Shown here one piece after another: positions 10,423 to 21,830 of a stretch of DNA of 64,000 nucleotides. Made by a program: the position numbers and the translations under genes. Origin of the DNA: Myrica gale. Lineage: Eukaryota > Streptophyta > Magnoliopsida > Fagales > Myricaceae. Location: assembly GCA_963930655.1 (NCBI GenBank), contig OZ005602.1, positions 25,371,840-25,435,839 of the forward strand. Direction: 5' to 3'. The notes beneath the pieces are model-generated. The model ran no database searches, was not told the DNA's origin, and was given only the letters and a program-made list of their open reading frames with translations. The number at the start of each line of letters is the position of its first letter. Within the stretch, counting starts at the first letter, position 1.

Positions 10423-13400
10423 TCATAGCTGCTCACGGATATAGGCCATTGATCTTAGCATGGAACCTAGTGTATCTCTGGACACCTGAAATTTCACCTC
10501 TGTTTCTCCAGAAGTAGTTTTTGTGTCTTGGAGCTGATCAACAACAAAAACAGAATTTCACACGCCACTTAACACTTGAAAGTCCTGAAACTAGTCTTGA
10601 AACAAAACAAAGGTAGTCTGACATACTCTTGGAATTTCTGAAGGTGTAAATAAATTCTAAAGTCAATATATCTTTCATTCAATAGAGATTGCACATCAGA
10701 CATGAAAAGAAAACCCAAGGGAAAGTGCTTTGAGAACTAACAAGGGCTAAAGAAAGCCAAATTAGTGTAACAAATGACATCCTGCCTAAGAATTTCACAT
10801 CTAAGGCTGATATATTTATGTTGTGAAAACCGGTGGATGATACTAAAAAACAAGATGCAACAGTGTTTATTGAAGATTGTGACCAATAATCCTGCTTTTA
10901 AATTGATGAAATAAATACAGGACTTCTTTTAGAAAAGATATAAATATGAGGTCCATCTGGAGCTCTCATATCAAGTATGCTTTCTAAGATATCCATTCGG
11001 TGGAATCCAATTTGGCATTAAGATCAAATAACGAGCTTGCATCCAGGAGTTGGCTCACGTGGTAATGGTGTGCAGGCTTGTATAGGTTTCAGGCCTAAAA
11101 CCTTGCTTAAAAAGAGTGTTAGAAAATATAATTCAAATAATAAATGTCTCTTCCTATCATCTCAAGCTTTTGAGATAAGTGGTTGATTCGCATGATATCA
11201 GAGTCAAGGTACTGAGTTCGAGACCTGGCTCCACACTTTACCTCAATTTAATTAAAAATTGCATGTGTTGGACCTCCCAATTAAAGGAGAGTCTAACCCA
11301 CATGTGAGGGAGTGTTAGAAAATATAATTCAAATAATAAAATCTGTCTCTTCCAATCAGCTTACGTTTTTGGGATAAGTGATAGATTCACAAAGAGTTCT
11401 TTTTTGTTTTAGAAAGAAAGGGAGGAAGAGGAGGGGGGTTATTGTGAGGGGAACAGGTGGAAGGCAAGAGTCAAACTAACATATACATGTTCTACAACAT
11501 GCCTCGGCCTCTGTACAGTACCTATGCTAATGGGCCACAAATATCACTTCTGGAAACCTGAGGTAAGCTCGAAATTTTGAAATCACACTACTTTAAAGGC
11601 CGCCACGGTAAGGTTTAAAAAAGTCAATTGCACCCTTATGCCCAATACTTAACTAAATATTTGATTCTCAAAATAATTGATTTTAAAACACTGGAAGCAA
11701 CGATAACACCTAATAATCACAACTAGGATATCAAAGATATTTAAACCATTAACATGTCTTGCGCATAAAAGTATGAAGAGATTACCGTATCCCAACAGCA
11801 AAATTTTTTAAAAAAATCTCAATGTCCAAATTAAGCCAATCAAATTTACCTAATTAAATCTCAACTATTTGCATGATGCTTTCAATGATTTCTTTACGAC
11901 TGTTGGGAAGGGTGGACTCTACTTAGTATACGGTACTTGAACTTGTTTGGAAAATAACTCCAAGAGTAGGATTTTTCAGGCAATTCCAAAATATATCATG
12001 ACTTACTGATCTTTCTTGAGGAGAAGTAATACCCACGGAAAGGGGGGGGGGGAGAGAGAAATTTCTAGCCATTATATTTGGGTCCCAAAATTTTGGTTTA
12101 TGGGTGTTGGTGAAAAAGTGGAGAGAGATTATATAAGTAAATTTTTTATATTTATTGTAATAGAAACATATGATTTGATGGGGGAGAGAGATTATTTTAT
12201 AGACCAACAAAAATTTTGGTTTTGCAAACACCACCTTGATTTACCAGGTCATCAATGAGTACAAGTTAGAAAAAGGAAAGGTATTGCATCTTACCCATCA
12301 AAGATTGGCAATGTTAATTTTGCTACCTTTCTAGTGTCCTATCCTTGTCAATGTCTATGGCTCACGGTAGTCCTGGAGTGAATGTATGCATTTCGAATTC
12401 TACTTCTCAAGGATAGGAATTCCAATGCTGGCATCACTTCCAAAATGAATGTCTGCACCTCATATCAGGCGATTTTTTTTTTGGGTAAATCATATCAGAC
12501 AATTTCCCGTAATGGTTGGCTCATGGTTTGCAAATTTGGCATACCAGTCCAAATTATGGACAATTAGTAAGGAAAGTAACGCCAAATTGAAGTTTAAATA
12601 GAGCACAAAGAAGTAGCATCAGTTGCTGGTGTTCAGAAGTTTCTAGAATTTTGAAGATCATGTTGCTGTCTAGGTTATTCTTCTAGTGATTCTAAAATCT
12701 GCAGAAATCTCTGAAACCACCACAAACCTAGAAATTTACCTAGCCTGACTTTGAAAGAACTCCACTCCAAAAAAGGACAATGTCCACAAGACAGCCTAAG
12801 AGATACTTCTCATGTTTCTGCTACTGTTTTCACCCAAAGAAAATAGGGAAGACTCCATTGGAATTTGTGAAACTCTGAAGGTAAAATGGAAAGGAAGAAA
12901 TTGACATTGACAGCCTCCTTGTCCATATATTGTTGACTCATTGCATGTTACACATATAGATGTTACATACAGGCTGGTCTCGTGGAATATGAGTGGCAGT
13001 TTCTGTTCCAAAGGACGACATGAAATACACGACTATCTGTTGCTAACCAGTAGTTTACCCGATTGACACCATAGCGATAATTTCAAAATTGCTGATCCTA
13101 ACTCATATCTGCCTATATGTATAGAGGTATTCAATCTACATATTCATTCTTCTTTTCTTCTATATTCGATGTTACGAATAGAAATGACACACAACAGGGC
13201 AATGAAGTACAGACTACCACATTCTGTGGTGAAACACCAATGCAACAAAAGTGTAGGGTATGATTACCTAAACAACACTACCTTATCTAATCACATTTGT
13301 AGTAGCTACTAGTACTGGATGACAGAGTATGAGTATTTGTGGAGACGTCACTGAATGGGGATTCATCATTGGTTGGTCTTCACTAGGGTGAAATCTTCCT

Positions 13401-16400
13401 TTTCTTAATTCCACTATCAAAGTACAATAAACAATTAACTCATAAGGCTTAAGGAGCCTAACATATAAGTGTGCTGCCGAATTTCCAGTACCACCCATAG
13501 CGAGTTGTGATTGGGAACCAAAACAGAATCATTCCTCCAAATGTGGCACATTTTCATCCCAAAACATGAAATTTTGGCCATCTAGAAGTTCTATTTTATT
13601 ATTCCAGCTTTCAACTTGATTGGAGGCACAATATCTGGACGTAATTTCAAAACATTTTATATTACCAAGTTCTTAGGGGGAAAGGGAAACAACTCAACTT
13701 GTTCTACCTCGAGTCTACCTTTCACTTTTCTGAATTCTACATATAAACTGTTAAAAATCCTATTGCAACCTTACCACATCACAGGGTAAGTGGCACATAT
13801 TATAATGTATAAGAATGTACATTTTAGATGCATGTAACTCCAAATTTCTGAAATCAAGACAAAATTAACCAATTTGGAATACTACTTATCATATGTTCAG
13901 AGTTTCTATTAAAATAGGATACTGTTAAGGAACAACTCCCTGCTTGCATTTGATGGAGTTTGTGGAGGGAAATGAATGAGAGATGTTTTGAAGACAGGGC
14001 TGTCTTTGTCTAGTTTGGGGGGTTCTATGTTGCATGCTCTTTTTTCTGTGGGCTAATTCGGTTTTGGGTTTTCCTTTTGTGGGTTTACCGGATTTTCTTA
14101 ATTTTTTAGCTTGTATGCTTTAGTTGTTGTCAGTATAGTTTCTTGTACTGTCTTTTCTCTTTTTCTTTAATACAATCGGCTTACTTATGAAAAAAAAAAA
14201 GGAACAACTCAACTTAAAAAATTTCTATATGCTTAAAAGGGATTTTTTACCTTCAAATTGATAACAGCAACTCTATTGGCTGGTGTGGAAAGCTGCTGAC
14301 TGATGTAGGCCATGGATCTCAACATAGGCTCAAGTGTGATCCTTGTTACCCTAAATTGCAACTCTGTCTCTCCCGAAGGGTTCTTGCCATAATCTTGCAG
14401 CTAATGCATAGGTAAAAGGAAATTACAACAAGAAAGACAATAACCCGTGGAGAAACATATAATTGTGAAAATTGTCTTCTATTACACAGGATGCAACTAA
14501 TCTCTTCCCAGGCTTTAGAGAGGGAAACTGATTTTCTTTTACCTGTAAGGTTTCAACCTAACACCTAGGTCACCTATTCCAACTCCCACACGACATTCAA
14601 AATTACAAAGAAATCATTAAGGAAATAAATTGAAGACTGCAAGTATGATGCTGCCACAGGTTTGAGAATAGAGAGAGTACATATGCATACCTTCAAGTTA
14701 ATGACAGCTACTTTACCAGCTGGAGTAGAATTCTTAGTCTCTATCACCCAAGTCATGGATTTGAAACAAGTCAGAACAACCTAAATAAATAATTGGAAAT
14801 TGAATAAGTCCACCATGAAATTATACACAAAAGTTCCTGTCAGACAAGAATTCTGCAGATCTCAGGTGATTCATACCGAATTGTCTAGAGTGCTACCGTC
14901 TCGTTGAATAGACATAGAAGCCATGCTGGGTTGATTCAAATCATCAGCAGGAACTCCCTTGTCATTAAGATTAAAGTGATGTGGAATTGCTTCTTGCCAA
15001 GGCCATAATGATGCGTTCATTTCATGAATTGACTTTGGGGTCTTCTTGTTGCTGTCTTCCTGAATATTTCCACTGCCATAGGAACTAAGAGGTGCGACTT
15101 TAGCAATATTTTTCTTCACCATGGAAATCTTTTTCCCACCCTCCCTTAGAGTGCTCAATGTGGCATTATAAGTCTCTATAGCAATGGCCCCTTCTTCCGC
15201 AAACTTAATGGCTTCCTGACATAAATTGTTGAACCGCAAGGTGAGAGTCTCAATCCCATGTGGATCAGCATGATGCTCCTCTAATCCAACCCCAACTTTG
15301 GCATTCCTAGTCCATCGTGTCAATATGTAATGTGATGGAAGGGTAAGAACATTTGTCACAGTGAAAACAGTTAATATATGCCTACAAAGTAGGCCGGAGT
15401 ATTCAAACATCTGACAACTGCAACCTGCTTTCATCTCAGAAACATCCAAATTGACTATGAATGCTTTGTGATCTTGTTCGTATTTTGCAACCCTGTATTT
15501 ACCGACCACCCCATCACCCTCAATAGTATTTGCAGTGTAAGCAAAGGTCTCAACTAACTCCTCCTGAAACTTTGCAAAGACTTTTCTGGTATAGAGGTTT
15601 GCTGCTTGTTGTTCCATAGGAGATGGTGTCTTCAGGACTGGCGTAGTGCAAATTGTATCGTAATCTGCTTCTATTTCTTTTTCCAATGAATGTTCCAGAG
15701 CTCTTTCATACTGCTTAAAGAACAGTGGTATTGTAGTCTGCTGATTCACATAACCATCAAAGAAGGAGCAAACACCTTGGTTTGAAGAAAGAGCAGCAAA
15801 GAATGTGCCACGAAAATATACTGGGGCCCACTGCTTGCAAGCATTATACACTGCCTGAAGCCACTCATTTCTTTGTACATCATATCTATCAAGAAGAGAG
15901 GCCCATGATGATTCAAAATCCTCAATTGTCTCTGAGAAGTTGACACAGCTATACAACTCTCCATAGAAGGAAGGATGAGCAAGGTATACATGAGCCACCC
16001 TTTCTTGGCCTTCCCTTAAGATGTGCCATTTACAAATACAGTGGCGAGTTTCTGAAAAAACCTGAGCAACCGCTGCCTGTATGGCTCTATCTTGGTCTGT
16101 GGTTAATGAAACAGGAGCCTTATCATTCATCGCAGATAGCCATGTTTTAAACAGCCATGTAAAGGAAGACTCAGACTCATCAAGAAGTAAAGCACAACCA
16201 AACAACACCATCTGACCATGATGATTTACACCTGTAAAGGGAGCAAATGGTACCTGGTACTGATTTGGTCTGTACATTGTGTCAAAAATTACTGCATCAC
16301 CGAAGTGATTATAAGCATTCCTTGATCTTGCATCAGCCCAAAAGACATTTGTCATGCGGTTATCATCATCAAGCTGTATCGCATAATAGAAGCCAGGGTT

Positions 16401-17105
16401 TTCAGCCTGCATCTTCTTGAAATAGTTTAGAAGATTTTGAGCATCTCTACCAAGGGTCCTCTTTCTGGTACAAGGTCTAATGTAGTTTGCAGGCCCAAAA
16501 GTCCTGGCTGGATGATTTGATTCTGCAGGGGAGACACTCCTACCTACATGGTTTGGTTCATAAGATGCATTATTGCCATCCTTGGAAACATAAACATCCC
16601 CAGTAGCATCTAAAGTATCAACCACATTCTTGGTAGTACCAGCAAAATGCCTACGGGGTCGAAGGTAATGGACCTTACTAGGAGACACCATAGAATGGTT
16701 ATGGTCCTCAACAAATTTCGTAACAACCCAACAGTTCAAATCCTTTCTCTCGATCCTGAGCATGGCATTGCAGCTTTCTACATTCTTCCTTCTGAAAACC
16801 TCTCTAGAACATGCAAACTCCCATGTTACAATTGGCCCATCAGGCTTAGAACGACTGAACTGACCAACGTGGGTGCTAAAACTCATTTGCCTGGCATATG
16901 CATCATACACAGTCTTTGCAGCATCTTCCGATTCAAACTCCATGCCCACATTTGGTTTAGCAGTTGCGTCATCATCCTGATTTACTACTTCTCTTCCTGG
17001 ATAATTCACAGTTACCTTCTGCTTTTCACCTTTATTGGATTCAGAGTTTCCAGTCACACAGTTTTCCCCATTGTCTCTGCCAACATCTACTGTTTCAACT
17101 TCCAT
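10423..17105 (-). CDS. FAR1-RELATED SEQUENCE transcription factor, derived from a MULE transposase
   Basis: Four exons: 14877-17105 (with the ATG), 14691-14780, 14251-14400 and 10423-10533 (stop TGA), coding 859 residues. There is an N-terminal FAR1 DNA-binding domain at about 69-137 (motif [13 protein letters not shown], then VEDHNH). A MULE transposase-like domain follows at about 270-365, with D275 in FDTMYR and D337/D339 in TTDQD. A SWIM zinc finger (C562, C564, C574, H576) completes the order. The family (FHY3/FAR1 relatives) consists of domesticated transposases acting in the nucleus as transcriptional regulators, often in light responses. The C-terminal exons encode a repeated module: VAVINLKLQD, then SGETE, then MLRSMAYI, appear in succession across exons 2-4. 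The last intron is 3.7 kb and contains a TRIM and a LINE fragment. Frame and splice sites are intact. Confidence 0.95.
11117..11391 (+). mobile_element. Complete TRIM (miniature LTR retrotransposon), 275 bp
   Basis: Two direct terminal repeats, 11117-11192 (76 bp) and 11313-11391 (79 bp), begin TGTTAGAAAATATAATTC and end in CA. Directly after the left repeat comes TGATATCAGAG, close to the initiator-methionine tRNA primer site TGGTATCAGAG. A purine-rich stretch, GTGAGGGAG, lies directly before the right repeat. The whole is flanked by an exact 5-bp duplication AAGAG at 11112-11116 and 11392-11396. It has no coding capacity, as in all TRIMs, and depends on another element's proteins. It lies in the last intron of the FRS gene, in opposite orientation. 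Confidence 0.92.
12080..12245. repeat. MITE-like repeat in the FRS intron
   Basis: It contains CAAAATTTTGGTTTATGGG, GTTGGTGAAAAAGTGGAGAG and GATGGGGGAGAGAGATTAT, then AAAATTTTGGTTTTGCAAAC. These modules match, in inverted order, those of the element in SERRATE intron 1. Exact ends are unclear, and a run of about 11 G lies just to its left. Confidence 0.45.
13939..14200 (+). mobile_element. 5'-truncated LINE insertion with 12-bp target duplication
   Basis: AAGGAACAACTC occurs at 13927-13938 and again at 14199-14210, right after the poly(A) run. The insert ends in ACAATCGGCTTACTTATG plus A residues, nearly the same terminus as the element at 1-1571, so both belong to one LINE family. The body has GTTTCTTGTACTGTC close to the end, also shared. 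It lies in the last intron of the FRS gene, antisense to it. Confidence 0.88.
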
Positions 17106-18150
17106 GCTTGTTGCATAAGATATAAGCAGGTTCGGGTCTCTTCTGGAGGACTATAAACAGTTCTTCAAGAGCACCCCCGCCAAGGCAGAAGCTTAACCAT
17201 CCTACATTTCGTATCTCTCTTTGTCATTAATTACGTCTAAATGTTATTATGAAGATAACCATAGGTCATAGAAACCTTTGACATCACCATTGAATAATAA
17301 AAAAACCAACAAAGCAAACTATTGTGGAAAGACAAAGATAACAGCCAAAAGTGGGGAAATATGCATTACGTAGGCGCAAAAGCTCATACATAAGGACTTG
17401 ATGAATGATATTTTCTTTTGATGTACCTTGACTAACAAAAAAAACTAAAGCACGACAAATCAAGAGTAAGCATTCTTAAATATACCATTGTCAGATTCTT
17501 TTTCTTTTCCATTTCCCAACAAGCTACGTTGCCAGGAGGCCATGGAACACGGCCATGGTCTAAACATTCAACACTAAGAGCACTTGAGGACGGGGGAGCC
17601 GGGGAGGGGGAAAAGGGGGGGGGGGGAATTGCCCAAGAAGTCTAAAAGAGAAATGGAATCTCGAAGGGTTCAAACCCAGTCCTTGTTTTGAAAACAGGTT
17701 TCTTCCGCTTCCAAGATTTCCAAAAGCAGGAATCCCAACAGCACCATTTCCCACCCCTACCTACACTGTTAATTTCAGTTTCCAGAAAAAAAAAAAAAAG
17801 AAAAGAAAAATAAGAATGGTGTTGCCAAAAACAAAGTCTTTCAGCTTTTTGGAAACTAAGAGAACCCAGTTCTTGCATTCAGATATACAGAATGGTATAA
17901 AAAAAAGCAAAGCAAAAGAAAACTCACGTGTGTGCTGCCAGGCAACGAGCCCAATTGAGACGGTTTTGAGACAGTGACAAAAGTGCTTCTTCTTCTTCTT
18001 CTTCTTCTTCTTCTTCTTTTTACAGTATTCTCTGGCCAAGTTCTTCACCTGTGACCTGTGTTAGGGTTTTCGGGTTTTGCGTGGAGAGCTCCAATCTCAT
18101 TATTCTCAGGGACCAGCTGAGGAACGGAGAGAGAGAGAGAAGAGGAGTAT
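17106..18150 (-). other. FRS upstream region with a CTT microsatellite
   Basis: This holds the likely 5' leader and promoter of the minus-strand FRS gene; an untranslated first exon separated by a leader intron is possible but not proven. A (CTT)n tract of about 30 bp at 17987-18016 reads GAA on the gene's strand, a common feature of plant 5' leaders. There are also a G-run near 17618 and an A-run near 17786. No other gene was seen. Confidence 0.45.
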
Positions 18151-18336
18151 GAAAACTCATAAAGGAAGAGTCATCTCGTTTGTTAATTCCCTTTTTCGTT
18201 ATCGGTTGACGTTTCACCACCACGCTTTTATTATTTACACGTGTTCGGTATCATACTTGGGTCGGGGTCGGGTTTCAGGGGGGCCCTGTCCTCGCAACGG
18301 AATGACTGATAGATTGATAGAAGGTCTAGGCGGATA

Positions 18337-19115
18337 GGGGTGGGTGTTTAATGATAGTGTAGGTGACGGTTTGATAAAAATTATTACAGTTATCGCAATT
18401 GACGGAATCACATATTTGATACCGTCATCGCACCAATAAGGCACAATAACCGTATTTGCCAGTGACGGTATTAACAGTAACGATTAGACGATAACCGTGT
18501 AACCGTTAGACAACAAAATAGGTTTTTTTACTTTTCATTTTTTTCACTATTTTCCTTGGACTTTTTTGGACCATTAATACCATTTGATACCCATATATAA
18601 ATAATAAATATAATCATTCAAATATTATAACTTATTTAAATTTTGCAACATAATATCATAGTCAATAATCATATCAAATTGATAAATATCATAACTTATT
18701 CAAATATAACATCATAATCAATATTACTCATAACAAATATAATAAGTTGTCCAAAAGTCTAACATAATATCATATTCAAACATAAATACTAAAGTCTAAT
18801 AAAAGTGTCCAACAATGTGACATAAACCAACTAACATTTTCCAACAAAAGTCCAATAAAAATATGTCACATAATCAATAATCATCTCAAGTCTAAACTAG
18901 AGGTGGTTAACGGAAGTGTAGATAACGATTTGATGAAAACCGTCACCGTCATCGCAATTGACGGAATCGCATATTTGACACCGTCACCGTCATCGCAATT
19001 GACGGAATCGCATATTTGACACCGTCACCGCACCGCTAAAGCACAATAACTGCTCCTACTGGTTAAGATACCGATGACGGTTAAACCGCCACCGCTAGTG
19101 AAAATGAACACCCTA
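18337..19115. repeat. hAT-like repeat remnants (two related copies in the same orientation)
   Basis: A segment with GACGGTTTGATAAAAA, ATCGCAATTGACGGAATC and GGCACAATAACCG near 18365-18460 recurs, diverged, near 18915-19060. The outer ends look inverted (TAGGGGTGGGTGTTTAATG at about 18337; GAACACCCTAC at about 19104-19114, which reads GTAGGGTGTTC on the other strand), as in non-autonomous hAT elements. In the right copy a 41-bp unit is tandemly doubled (18941-18981, 18982-19022). No target duplication was found. Confidence 0.5.
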
Positions 19116-21830
19116 CATACGAAATTCCTCATGTTTTTTTCTTGTTTCCAAAGCAAAACACGTGCCACTTCTCCTACTTGCTTTGAACGTTTTGAGAGAA
19201 CTTCCTAAATGGAATATCTCAAAGTATAGTATCATCCTCAAGAAATTTCTACCTGAATATATGTCTTATCATACAATTTTTCACTCGCGAGTAGTCTGAG
19301 TCGAATTTTTTCTGACTTATCAAAATGTAATATCTCAAAGGATATGCATCATTTACCATTATCTATCTAAATTATACAATATAATTTAAAAAGAGATAAA
19401 TACAATAAATATATCTTATAATATTTAATATTATTTATATAAAGTTTCAAATAATATAAACCATAAACATCTAATATTTATGACGTATATATCTCTATGA
19501 ATCGTCATTGTGCAATTTAAATAGAGAATTAAAGGATAATATTTACTTTGAATTTTGTTCAATCAAGTGCATTAAGTTTATAATTTGGAAAAAATTTATT
19601 TTGAGTCATTTAATTATCAATGTAATTTTAAATAAATGTCTAAACTATCAATCTTAACACATTGTGCCCTCCAACTTTCACAATTCATCAAATTGTATCC
19701 TGAAATAAAATCTCGGAGTCAAAATTGTGGCACAAATTTGATGGTTAGAGAGAGCTCCAGTTGAATGAAAAAAGAGGGAAAACAACATAAAAGGTGGGGA
19801 GCTAAGTGATTGACCGTGGGTTAAGAGGAGAAAATTCTGAAGGTAAAAGGGATTGTCATGTGACTCGGCCAGTCGGCCTGTCTCTTTTCCTTTAGCCTTT
19901 TTCTTTTTTTATTTTTTCTTTTGTTTGATTAGGTGTTATTTCTCATACTTCTAAGTTGTACTCAACGTCAAGGTAAGATATCTAACTTAATAGGTAGAAT
20001 CAGGGAGCTTTGTAAGGGTGTAGAGTTGTCTTACATAGAGGTATTGGGTTGGTTCGGATAGTGCTTAAAATGTGACATTGTCATGGGATGAGGAATGACA
20101 AGTAACTCATTCGTGTGATATTATGTGAAGGAGAAAGGACTAAAAGACGATTGGGGAACCATATGGGGCTAGATCCTTTGAGTCGTGAAGTTTGGGAAAG
20201 GAAATCTGTAGTTTTTATGTGGTCTGGAAATATGTAGTTTAAAAATCATTTTTATTGTGAATGATTTTCTCATGCGGGTTATATATATATATGTAGCATG
20301 GATGTAAGATATGTGTAAACATTATTATTCTAACCTTTAATAAAATTTTGGGTAAAATACTCGTTTTGTAAAACAACTCATAAGGTCTTAGTAATTTGCA
20401 CTCTGAGCTATCAAATTCATTACATCTCATCCCTAAACTATAAATTTGCATCCCAAGCCATTAATATGGACATAAGTTAATATTTTTATTTGGACTAAAA
20501 TTAATATTTTTTTTCTAAAATCTTGTTCAACTTGTTTGTATTATATATGTATGAGATAAATACATTTTTCACCCATTAGCTATAAAATTTTGACATATTG
20601 CACTTTAAATTACTAATTTTAACATATTATACCCTTCAATTATCAATGTTAGACACTTTGCACCTTTAATCATTTTTTTATTCTCAAAGTGGATGAAAAT
20701 TGAGTTGTTTTACATATAAAATGACGATAACGATTCCGATGGTTTAATGAATTGACAACACCTACGTTCTATTAAATGTGAATATATACAGAGTGAGTCA
20801 GTGGTGTTATTGTCATTTTGTCTAATTTAACGAAATTAGATGGTATAATGAATTGACAGCATTATCTTCCTAGGACTGGCCTCGTTCCAACCAGAGTTTC
20901 CCCGGCCCTTTCTGTGGCCTATGTTTCGCTTTTGCCCGTTTGGGCTTGCCTCTATGTTTAAGGCTGGTTGTAGTTTTTCAGTTGTTTGTTTCCCGTTTTT
21001 AGGCATAATAGCTTGCTGCCATTTGTGGCTTTTCTGCCGTCTGAGGCTTATCTGCCCTTTGTGGGACTTTGAAGGACATTTCGGTTCGTCTGCTCGTTAG
21101 CCCGCCGACTGTTCGGAGTGTCTGGTACGCCCGTTAGAGCTTTCTGAAGTTTTTAAACCTCCTTAATCTACATGCTATTATGCTTAAAAAAATGTGAATA
21201 TATACAAAGTGGATAGCGGTATTATGTCATTTTTTAACTGAGTAGTTTATATATAAACTACATGAATTACTTGAATTAGTATCGGGTTGCATTCGAGGAT
21301 GAAGGTGGGACGGGACGGGTTTTAGTCCTCTGTTTTTTTTATCCCCTGCTAATTATAATCTGCTTCTGTGATATTTCCCATCTATAGTAATGAATCTCGG
21401 AACATATTCCGATATTCGATAACCAGAAAGAGCAACTAAGCGCCCCCCATTTGTGCTTTTTAGGCTTTAGCTTGGTCAGAGAACGCGCAAGCTGGTTTTT
21501 TTTTTCCTTCGTGAACGTGCAACCTGAATTCACTCAGCTAAAAATAGATCTGCTTTGATTGCTTGGAAGAAAGAAGGACCTGACTCGATTCGTTATATTA
21601 TATAAAGATTTGAACAAAGAAAAAAAAAGAACTTCAGCAGAGATGACCACTTTGTGTCTCCCTTTTTACCTTTCTTTATAACCTTTTTGAATAAAAGACA
21701 TTATCAAAACAAGAAAGAAGAAGAAGAAGCCAAAGACAGCAGAATCTTTCGGATCCACCTGCCCACAACATATCCCACCAACAAACTGAAGCAAATCCCA
21801 ACAATACCCAGAAGTCCAAGCCCAAGACTG
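19116..21830. other. Spacer between FRS and WRI1 with decayed repeats
   Basis: It is mostly AT-rich. A GC-richer block at about 20863-21190 ends in a short A-run and is bordered on both sides by diverged copies of AATGTGAATATATACA; this may be a decayed retroelement insertion. Phrases such as CATATTGCACTTT near 20600 resemble the foldback family at 29.9 kb. No gene was recognised. Confidence 0.35.

Noticed and set aside
11041-11116. Possible SINE head (TGGCTCACGTGGTAATGG, GGTTTCAGGCC) just left of the TRIM
   Set aside because: The two boxes are weak and no poly(A) end or duplication could be found.
12467-12505. Near-duplicate TCATATCAGGCGAT / TCATATCAGACAAT around a T-run as a target duplication
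   Set aside because: The repeats differ and only about 15 bases lie between them, too little for an element.
20863-21190. GC-rich block ending in an A-run as a full retroelement
   Set aside because: No convincing duplication or known terminus; left as an unassigned remnant within the spacer.
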